Source: Limibacterium fermenti
GTDB taxonomy: Bacteria; Bacteroidota; Bacteroidia; Bacteroidales; Dysgonomonadaceae
Direction of reading: 5' to 3'
DNA length: 64,000 nt
NCBI RefSeq assembly: GCF_041902845.1
Contig: NZ_CP159486.1
Coordinates: forward strand, 682,001-746,000
This document shows positions 57,018 through 64,000 of the stretch, piece after piece (positions within the stretch are counted from its first letter, which is position 1; every line of letters starts with the position of its first letter). The notes beneath the pieces were generated by a model. That model searched no databases. It was given only the letters and a program-made list of their open reading frames with translations, and was not told where the DNA came from. The translations under genes were made by a program, and so were the position numbers.

Positions 57018-57988
57018 ACTCTTTTTATAATATTTACGGCTACCGATAATGCGGCATAGTCTCCTATTGCTTCTCCCAAAACAGACGGCTGTATGTTGCA
57101 GACCTTGTATGAATTTGCCAGAGCTTCTTTTTTGATTATCTGCATTACATGAGATTTAAATAATTTCTCGTTACGGGAATATATTCCTCCCATTACAATT
57201 AATTGAGGGTTGAGTATATCGATAATAATAGAAAGGCCTTTCCCTAAATATGTTGCGGATGTTTTTAAAATATCGAGAGCCAGTTTGTCTCCGGCTATCG
57301 CAGCATCCGCTACCATTTTTGCGGTTATCTTTTCCAAATGGTCTTTTCTACACCATGTTACGCTCTCTCCTATTTGAATCTTTTCTACCACTTTGCTTTT
57401 GGCCAATTGAGCGATTCCTCCTCCACTGCAAAAACCTTCGAATGAGCCCATTTTGCCATAACCCACAGGCCCATAATCTGAAAGTCGAATGTGTCCGATT
57501 TCTCCTGCATTATCATTTGCCCCCGAATACAGTTTTCCATTTAAAATCAATCCGGCACCAAGCCCGGTTCCACAAGTCATAAAAACCATATTATCCGTAT
57601 TTCTACCTGCGCCAAATTCCCATTCTGCCAATGCTCCTGCATTTGCATCATTTTGTATTCCGGTTGGTATCTTAAACTTTTTTGTAATGATATCTATAAT
57701 AGGAATATGATCCCATCCATAAAGATTAGGAGGAGACTGGATAATTCCTTTTTTACTGTTAAGTGGGCCGCCACAACTTATACCGATAGCGCAGGTGTTC
57801 TTTTCATTCAACTGATGTTTCGTCATTATTTTTGTGGTGGACTCACAAATATTATTGATTGTTTCATGGACATTCGTCGTCTCAAAAATGATTTTATCCA
57901 CAATTGCGATAGTATTGTTTTCTTTGATGCCGTATATTACAGCACATTTTGTGCCTCCAATATCTATTCCTAAAAGATTCTCTCTCAT
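57014..57988 (-). CDS. ROK-family sugar kinase
   Basis: The 324-aa product has the N-terminal phosphate loop GIDIGGTKCAVIYG, GISCGGPLN, the catalytic IQNDANAGALAEWEFGAGRN with Asp, VFMTCGTGLGAGLILNGKLY, and GEIGHIRLSDYG with the sugar-contacting EIGH. The usual Cys zinc cluster is reduced to GFCSGGGI. It phosphorylates glucose, mannose, fructose or amino sugars. It is ATGA-coupled to the SIS isomerase downstream. Confidence 0.93.
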   Translation of the reverse strand: MRENLLGIDIGGTKCAVIYGIKENNTIAIVDKIIFETTNVHETINNICESTTKIMTKHQLNEKNTCAIGISCGGPLNSKKGIIQSPPNLYGWDHIPIIDIITKKFKIPTGIQNDANAGALAEWEFGAGRNTDNMVFMTCGTGLGAGLILNGKLYSGANDNAGEIGHIRLSDYGPVGYGKMGSFEGFCSGGGIAQLAKSKVVEKIQIGESVTWCRKDHLEKITAKMVADAAIAGDKLALDILKTSATYLGKGLSIIIDILNPQLIVMGGIYSRNEKLFKSHVMQIIKKEALANSYKVCNIQPSVLGEAIGDYAALSVAVNIIKRV

Positions 57989-58032
57989 TTTGTTAATTAA
58001 AATGTTATTGTCGTTTTATTATATATTCGCTT

Positions 58033-60360
58033 TCATTTAGATATCCTATAACCCCATTCTTTATTGGGTGTATCGCCCATTATGAAAATCAAACTGCAAT
58101 CATCCGAAAAGAGATCATCATGATTAATTGTTGAACTATTATATGGTTTTCCGTTTACCAACAGTGACTGCACATAAAAATTCTTTTTAGATCTGTTTTT
58201 TGCTTCAATAGTTAAGGTTTTAGGTGTACCGTTTAACGTGTGTCTAAACTGTATTTTATCCATTAAAGGCGCTCCTATTGCATATTCTCCATTACCATGG
58301 CGTACGGGATAGAACCCTATGCTACTGAATACATACCACGCGCTGAGTTGCCCGGTATCATCATTCCCGGGTAACCCGTCAGGGCTGTTTTTGTATAATG
58401 AGGTAAGGATGCGGTTTACAATTTCCTGGGTTTTCCAAGCTTTACCTGCATAATTATAAAAATAAGGTATATGATGACTAGGTTCATTGCCATGAGCGTA
58501 TTGTCCGATTAAACCACTCATATCCGGTACAGATGCAGCTCGAACAGGATCCGGATCGACAACACTGAATAACTGATCCAGTTTATCGGTAAATGCTTCA
58601 GCTCCTCCGAATAATTCTATAAATCCTTCGGGATCATGAGGAACAAAAAAAGTCCATTGCCAAGCATTTCCTTCTACATAACTGCGGTCTTTTTGATGTT
58701 CCGGTTTTAGAGGGTCGAAAGGCTCGAGCCACTTACCGTCCATACTCTTTGCTCTCATGAAGCCTGTCACCGGATCAAATAAATGTTTATATGCTTTAGA
58801 GCGCTCCAGATATATTTTATAATCGTCCTCATGTTTGAGCATTTTTGCCATTTGGGCAATACACCAATCATCATACGCATATTCCAAGGTCGTCGCTACT
58901 GACCGTGTTTCTGTTTCGTATGGAATATACCCATACTTCTTATAATTGTAGGTGCCTAATGGCTCCTTGAGCCAATATCCGAAAGTATCCCGATTAGCAG
59001 AGACTTTCATCGCTTCAAAGATTGCTTCTGCATCGTAATTCCTTAATCCTTTATAATAGCTGTCGGCAATTATTGGCATCGCATGATATCCGAGCATCGT
59101 AAATGTTTCGTTTCCATTCAGCGGCATTATGGGTAATAATCCGAAATGATTATAATAGTCTAAAAATGTTTTAACATGATAAGTACCAATAGTCGGATTA
59201 ATTAATGTCACTAATGGATTTTGGGCGCGAAAAGTGTCCCATAAGCTTGATACCTGAGCCATATAATCATATCCGTCGGCTTGATGTACTTTATGATCGG
59301 GGCCACGGTATTTCCCATCAACATCTGAATAAAGGGAGGGATACATCAAAGCATTATATAAAGAGGTATAAAACAAGACAAGATGGGTTGAATCCGTTGT
59401 TTGAACTGAAAATTTATTCAATTCATCCGCCCAAGCTTGTTGTGCTTCCAGAACGGAACGATCAAAATTCCAATGAGTTATTTCTTTCTTCAAATTTTGA
59501 TGCGCACCATCTATACTGACAGGAGAAATACCCACTCTCACTAATATCGGTTTTTTTCCATCACTTTCAAAACGGAATACGGAACGGATCGTTAAACTGG
59601 CGATAGAGTCTATATCCGGTTTCGGTGTAAAATCGTCGAGAATCAATTTATCTTCAAATGGTTCCGAAAATTCAGCCACAAAATAAACATGTTGTTCCTC
59701 CGATTGACCCGTAGAAATCCTATATCCTTCTATGGTAGTATTGTTTACTATGTTAAGTTTGGCGTCGATAACGTTGTCGTAATTCTCTTCATTATAAATG
59801 GAACAACCTCCCAAATTCGCATGTATCAAATCAATCACTATATTGGCACTGTCTGTCTTTGGAAAATGATACTGATGGAACCCACAGCGTTTTGTTGCTG
59901 TTAAATCAACAGTTACTCCATTATCTAAAAGGACAGAATATCTGCCGGGTACAACTTTTTCGTTGTCATGGTTAAAGGTTGATTCGTATCCTTTATTTTG
60001 AAATTCTTGGCGATTCGTGTGAAAGTTCATGTTGCCAATTGTCGGCATAAATAGTAAGTCCAGCATGTCCCCGCATCCGGCACCGCTCTTATGGATATGG
60101 CTAAATCCTATAATAATATTTTCATTATAATGATATCCATTGAGGAATTGCCTTGTGTCCGGACCCAGTTGTATCATTCCGAATGGAACGACTGCTACCG
60201 GAGATATTCTACCATCACCTCCGGTCCCGATCATTGGGTTCACATACCGGATGTTGTCTAAATGATGTAAATTTCCGCATGCGGTAAATATACTTATGAG
60301 GAGGAATGGAAGTAATATTGTTTTAGTCGGATTTTTAACTTGAGGGATAATTGTTTTCAT
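58033..60360 (-). CDS. GH92-family alpha-mannosidase, lipoprotein
   Basis: From MKTIIPQVKNPTKTILLPFL (60360), 775 aa; an ATG at 60381 adds seven residues. The lipobox is IFTAC. Family signatures run from NPMIGTGGDGRISPVAVVPF and IIGFSHIHKSGAGCGD in the N-terminal beta domain to MLGYHAMPIIADSYYKGLRN and GLPGNDDTGQLSAWYVF with the catalytic acids in the (alpha/alpha)6 domain. GH92 enzymes are Ca2+-dependent exo-alpha-mannosidases acting on N-glycans or mannans. Sure of family; linkage preference unknown. Confidence 0.95.
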   Translation of the reverse strand: MKTIIPQVKNPTKTILLPFLLISIFTACGNLHHLDNIRYVNPMIGTGGDGRISPVAVVPFGMIQLGPDTRQFLNGYHYNENIIIGFSHIHKSGAGCGDMLDLLFMPTIGNMNFHTNRQEFQNKGYESTFNHDNEKVVPGRYSVLLDNGVTVDLTATKRCGFHQYHFPKTDSANIVIDLIHANLGGCSIYNEENYDNVIDAKLNIVNNTTIEGYRISTGQSEEQHVYFVAEFSEPFEDKLILDDFTPKPDIDSIASLTIRSVFRFESDGKKPILVRVGISPVSIDGAHQNLKKEITHWNFDRSVLEAQQAWADELNKFSVQTTDSTHLVLFYTSLYNALMYPSLYSDVDGKYRGPDHKVHQADGYDYMAQVSSLWDTFRAQNPLVTLINPTIGTYHVKTFLDYYNHFGLLPIMPLNGNETFTMLGYHAMPIIADSYYKGLRNYDAEAIFEAMKVSANRDTFGYWLKEPLGTYNYKKYGYIPYETETRSVATTLEYAYDDWCIAQMAKMLKHEDDYKIYLERSKAYKHLFDPVTGFMRAKSMDGKWLEPFDPLKPEHQKDRSYVEGNAWQWTFFVPHDPEGFIELFGGAEAFTDKLDQLFSVVDPDPVRAASVPDMSGLIGQYAHGNEPSHHIPYFYNYAGKAWKTQEIVNRILTSLYKNSPDGLPGNDDTGQLSAWYVFSSIGFYPVRHGNGEYAIGAPLMDKIQFRHTLNGTPKTLTIEAKNRSKKNFYVQSLLVNGKPYNSSTINHDDLFSDDCSLIFIMGDTPNKEWGYRISK

Positions 60361-60425
60361 TTTGTCTGTATATATGTTCAAAATAGTATAATACTTATCT
60401 CGCTTTCGTACCTGGGAATAGGGTG

Positions 60426-61616
60426 TTATTGGTATATTTTGGGAATATCAATCAGCGTTCTTATAAACATTTGAATAGAACCTTTTACATTAGGATGATG
60501 ATATATTTGCCCCCAGCTTCCTGAATAATCTTCATGGAACATGCATGATTTGTCAACTTGTAATCCATCTTGATTTAGAGAGGTTACCAAATCGAATCTA
60601 CATCCCTTGAGTTTATATTTCTGTCGTACGATCTCTATCTGTTTGTTGACTTCAATATGAGTCTGACTTTCATTGCAAGGAATATTATTTAATATGGGAA
60701 TTGCGTTTTGCGCAAGGATATACTCTACTAACTCACTCAATTTCTCAATACTATTACCTCCATTCGTACCGATAGTGACCATCACAAATTTCGATTTCAC
60801 ATAAGGTAATTCATTTTTAATTCGGATGAGCACCTCATTAATCGTGCATCCGCCCCGTCCGCTGGACATCGATTTGCCTTTTATATGATTCATAATTAAT
60901 TGTGTCCACGATTCCCCATAATTGTCGGTGGGGAAATAACTTTCCGGTTCAGTTATAGAGTCGCCGTATAATAATAAAACCAAATCATTTTTCTGAGATA
61001 AGACTGTGATCTGCTTAACTAATAGAAAATCTCCTTCAAGCAAACCGAAACAATAATAGTCGTGTTGCATGCCTACTCTAAAACCCGTATTGATCACTCC
61101 TGCTCCATGACCTCCGGGGCCATCATTTACAGCCTCTATTTCCGTGTATTGGCCGGTAGATAGATTGGTTATTTTGACTTTCGCTTGCTGATAGGTGTGG
61201 TATATTTCCAGGATATATTCGTCTTTAGAATTAACAAACTCTATTTTTTTACTGATTTCCGGATCGCTTTCTATCGATAACAGATGTTCCCGAAGATTCA
61301 CCAGCACTTTAAAGTCGCCTGTATTACTCTGAAAAGTTGCTATTGTGTTATCCGAGAATTTTGCATGATAGCGAATGAAACGTTCTCCTAAAGAATAATA
61401 TTTATCCAATCTGACAAGTTCATCTTTTTTCGAGATAATTAAACCGTCATTGCTATAGTGAGCCGCGGAATGGTTAAATATTAATTCTGGGTAGCTTTTC
61501 GAATCATTTAATTTCTGATGATAAAGGACCGTCGTTTGGACGGAATTTATTGGACTTTTACAATAAATATTTTCCGACAATACGACGATTATCAATATAA
61601 GGACGAATCTTTTCAT
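60426..61616 (-). CDS. Secreted SGNH/GDSL-type hydrolase
   Basis: From MKRFVLILIIVVLSENIYC (61616), 396 aa; the longer frame to 61694 adds 26 residues before the leader. An N-terminal beta domain of about 200 residues is followed by an SGNH esterase domain: LLLYGDSITEPES (block I Ser), SSGRGGC (block II Gly), VTIGTNGGNS (block III Asn) and the late HPN near residue 380 (block V His). It probably removes acetyl or other esters from the glycan attacked by its GH78 and GH92 neighbours. Confidence 0.85.
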   Translation of the reverse strand: MKRFVLILIIVVLSENIYCKSPINSVQTTVLYHQKLNDSKSYPELIFNHSAAHYSNDGLIISKKDELVRLDKYYSLGERFIRYHAKFSDNTIATFQSNTGDFKVLVNLREHLLSIESDPEISKKIEFVNSKDEYILEIYHTYQQAKVKITNLSTGQYTEIEAVNDGPGGHGAGVINTGFRVGMQHDYYCFGLLEGDFLLVKQITVLSQKNDLVLLLYGDSITEPESYFPTDNYGESWTQLIMNHIKGKSMSSGRGGCTINEVLIRIKNELPYVKSKFVMVTIGTNGGNSIEKLSELVEYILAQNAIPILNNIPCNESQTHIEVNKQIEIVRQKYKLKGCRFDLVTSLNQDGLQVDKSCMFHEDYSGSWGQIYHHPNVKGSIQMFIRTLIDIPKIYQ

Positions 61617-61656
61617 TACTCTAATCTTTAAATTATATATTCTGTAAATTTGTATA

Positions 61657-64000
61657 TTATAAAAATGATCTAAACGTATATTTCCCGGATCCAACCGAAA
61701 CGATCGTATAATTGTTTTGATGACCTGTTATTAGCATATCTTTGATTTGCTCTATCGGTTTTCCTGATTCCGTTAAAGTCCCGTTCGTTGAAGGAATCCA
61801 TATTTCTGCGGTACAATTTACAGGAATTTCCACTTGTAAATGGAACATGTTACCTATGATATCCCAACTACTTGCTATAATACCGCGTATGGACTTATAG
61901 TATCCTTTGGCGAAGATGAGGTCTTCGACCGGTTGCGGTTTGATGACAATCTTTTCAAAACCGGGTGAAGCCGGGTTGATACCTAAAATAGACCGATAGA
62001 ACCATTCACTTATGCTTCCGAACATCGGATGATTCTGCGAATAGGTATTATCTGAATAGGCCCATGTTTCCCATAACGTGGTGGCTCCGTTTTCGATCAT
62101 ATAACCCCATCCCGGGAAATCGCGTTTATTCGCAATACGATAGGCAACATCATTCCTGTCTAATGCGCGAAAAACATCGAACATCATCTTGGTCGCAAAA
62201 ATGCCGGTAGACAGATGTCCGTCGCGAGATTTGATTGTCTCTAACAATCGTTCAAAGGCTGCATTTTTGTCTTCTCCTTCTACTAACGAAAACCACAATC
62301 CGAAAATCTGGGCACTTTGGGTTCCATTATCAAATACGCCCGTGGACTTATCGAACATCTGGTCTATGATAGCTTGTTTGATCTCTTTCGCTAAAGAGGC
62401 GTATTTCTGAGCGTCCGAAGGTTTATCCAATAGTTGAGCAAATTCGGCTATCAATTGTATATGATAATAATACCATGCCGATGCCGTAAGCTTGTAGGGC
62501 TTTTCGTCCAATGATTCATGATCGCTGATATCTACGGTCATTAGATTATTTTTCGAACAACCGATAAGGTATTCAGCTTGTTTTTTGAACGCATTATAAT
62601 AGTTGGAAACGATTCGCTTATCACCGTAAAAGTCATATAAGTGCTTGATAAGAAAAGGAAAGCCTATTTGAAAAGAGATGGGACCCGAACCATCATCGGG
62701 GGCCGTTCCGAAGTCTGCGATTCCCATATAAGGATTTGTCTCCGTGATGGCTCCTGAAGGACGTTGATCGTTGACATTATCCTGTATAATCTTTCGATAA
62801 AAATTAGACATGTCGTAATTGAACGAAAAGGCATTTGTTGTACAGAACATATCCCCTCCGTATCCGAATTTCTCACGTGCAGGACAATCGGATTGAACAC
62901 TGAATAAATTACTGCGGAATGTCCATCGGATATTTTCCATAAGCTTATTGAACATTGGGTTTGAGCAACTGAATTTACCCGCTTCTTCCACATCCGCACT
63001 CAGGCATAGGCCTTCAATATCATTCATGTTGAGTTTCCCGGGCCATCCGGTTACTTCAACGTAGCGGAATCCGTGAAAAGTAAAATCGGGAGACCAACTT
63101 TCTATATGACCGCCTTTTAAAATATAGCTGTCTTCTTGCCATGCAATAGAAGGAGCTCCGAGGCCTCCATTTCCTTGTTTTATTTGACCGGCAACAGTGG
63201 TCATGATATTTAGGCTGCCATCTTTATGTATATCTTCGCCATAACGTAATCTTATCTTTGTTCCGGCTTTTCCCTTTACATGTATTCGAGCTACACCGGC
63301 AAAATTCTGTCCCATATCCACGATGTATGTTCCGGACTGTATCTCCCGAATGGATAAGGGTTTTACCACTTGTATAACCCTTATAGGAGGTTGTAGCTGT
63401 GCGGTTAATTTTCCTTGAGGACCGGGTACTTTTACGGCATATCGCGGATTTTCCAATACGGTTTCCGGATTATTCACAGTCTCTTGCTCCAGCCGGGCGT
63501 CGTAATGTTCTCCTAAATAAATATTATTTCGAAGGATGGGACTGGGAATAACTTGCCAGGTATGATCTGTTGGAATAATATCCTTGGAGCCGTCGGTATA
63601 AGTTATCTGTAAGAGTACTGTTGTACAGGGGGGCCCAATAGTCAACTGCTCCCGAAGATTCCATTTACCCCACATGCGAAGAGGAAGAGGGTTATACCAT
63701 CCGTTTCCTAATGTGATGGAAATAATATTTTTACCTTGTCGAATATGATTCGTTATATCATAAGTGGAATATAAAACTTGTTTATCGTATGCCGTCCACC
63801 CAGGATCAAGAACATTGTTTCCAACTCGGTCACCATTAATGCTAGCTTTGTAATATCCTAATCCTGCGATATATAATCTAGCATATTTGATTTTTTTATT
63901 GGCGTCAAATACTTTTCTGAAAGTAGGAGCGGGATTGTCTTTATAGAAATCATCCTCATGGAGAGGTTGTTTTTTTCCATCGCTAATCCATGCGGCATTC
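61657..64000 (-). CDS. GH78-family alpha-L-rhamnosidase, N-terminus beyond window
   Basis: The open frame reaches the window end; about 780 residues are seen. The N-terminal beta domains (TFRKVFDANKKIKYARLYIA, YYKASINGDRVGNNVLDPGW) are followed by a rhamnosidase beta domain (YIVDMGQNFAGVARIHVKGK). The (alpha/alpha)6 catalytic domain has SDCPAREKFGYGGDMFCTTN with the general-acid Glu/Asp, MIENGATTLWETW and NHPMFGSISEWFYRSILGI. It cleaves terminal alpha-L-rhamnose. First visible gene of the operon that runs down to the MFS gene. Very sure of family. Confidence 0.95.
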   Translation of the reverse strand, partial: NAAWISDGKKQPLHEDDFYKDNPAPTFRKVFDANKKIKYARLYIAGLGYYKASINGDRVGNNVLDPGWTAYDKQVLYSTYDITNHIRQGKNIISITLGNGWYNPLPLRMWGKWNLREQLTIGPPCTTVLLQITYTDGSKDIIPTDHTWQVIPSPILRNNIYLGEHYDARLEQETVNNPETVLENPRYAVKVPGPQGKLTAQLQPPIRVIQVVKPLSIREIQSGTYIVDMGQNFAGVARIHVKGKAGTKIRLRYGEDIHKDGSLNIMTTVAGQIKQGNGGLGAPSIAWQEDSYILKGGHIESWSPDFTFHGFRYVEVTGWPGKLNMNDIEGLCLSADVEEAGKFSCSNPMFNKLMENIRWTFRSNLFSVQSDCPAREKFGYGGDMFCTTNAFSFNYDMSNFYRKIIQDNVNDQRPSGAITETNPYMGIADFGTAPDDGSGPISFQIGFPFLIKHLYDFYGDKRIVSNYYNAFKKQAEYLIGCSKNNLMTVDISDHESLDEKPYKLTASAWYYYHIQLIAEFAQLLDKPSDAQKYASLAKEIKQAIIDQMFDKSTGVFDNGTQSAQIFGLWFSLVEGEDKNAAFERLLETIKSRDGHLSTGIFATKMMFDVFRALDRNDVAYRIANKRDFPGWGYMIENGATTLWETWAYSDNTYSQNHPMFGSISEWFYRSILGINPASPGFEKIVIKPQPVEDLIFAKGYYKSIRGIIASSWDIIGNMFHLQVEIPVNCTAEIWIPSTNGTLTESGKPIEQIKDMLITGHQNNYTIVSVGSGKYTFRSFL

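Overview
The window looks like a chromosomal segment of a Bacteroidales bacterium (Bacteroidota), probably from a Dysgonomonadaceae/Porphyromonadaceae/Parabacteroides-like lineage. The evidence is a SusC/SusD pair with ECF-sigma and FecR partners, several TonB receptors carrying a carboxypeptidase-like N-domain, a DUF2723 membrane protein, a T9SS-type sorting domain, and repeated -7 boxes of the Bacteroidota form TAnnTTTG close to start codons. Genus is inference. Most loci are on the minus strand.

Layout. 1-1.6 kb: start of a TonB receptor, then a non-coding region with a 182-bp terminal-inverted-repeat element and an array of near-palindromes every 42 bp. 1.7-8.3 kb: asd, a tiny T9SS-sorting-domain protein, a minus-strand operon (two rhomboids, a membrane EEP hydrolase, queD, queE, rnz) and an HU gene. 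8.4-11.6 kb: tRNA-Lys with a collapsed integrated element (51-bp att repeats, truncated integrase, IS3-family insertion). 11.9-15.2 kb: outer-membrane protein and rmlB/rmlC/rmlA. 15.5-20.6 kb: glyA, a decayed GxxExxY cassette, recG, a frameshifted ParE-type toxin with antitoxin, and a DJ-1/PfpI protein. 20.6-36.7 kb: TonB receptor, then a complete polysaccharide-utilisation-type locus (sigma, FecR, SusC, SusD, discoidin lipoprotein, EEP hydrolase, metallophosphatase, GH43 remnant, unassigned TIM-barrel-like hydrolase). 36.9-43.9 kb: TonB receptor, MATE pump, malic enzyme, cation diffusion facilitator. 44-47.5 kb: two identical IS110-family copies, the first lying inside a second copy of the 182-bp element. 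47.6-54.9 kb: ferritin-like protein, DUF2723 protein, polysaccharide deacetylase, a 441-bp array of twenty-one 21-bp units, an unrecognised protein, and a TlpA-like thioredoxin. 54.9-64 kb: decayed HigBA pair and a catabolic operon (GH78, SGNH hydrolase, GH92, ROK kinase, SIS isomerase, MFS transporter) that runs off the window.

How it works together. The two catabolic loci suggest a glycan degrader. The first is regulated by cell-surface signalling (STN-type SusC, FecR, ECF sigma) and combines phosphoesterase-like enzymes with glycosidases. The second would release rhamnose and mannose and import and phosphorylate sugars.

The least explained material is non-coding: the two related 21/42-bp-period arrays, the TIR element, the dispersed palindrome around rmlCA, and a candidate guide RNA in the IS110 copies. 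There is also an accumulation of decayed toxin-antitoxin modules. All functional statements come from reading motifs; no database search was run.
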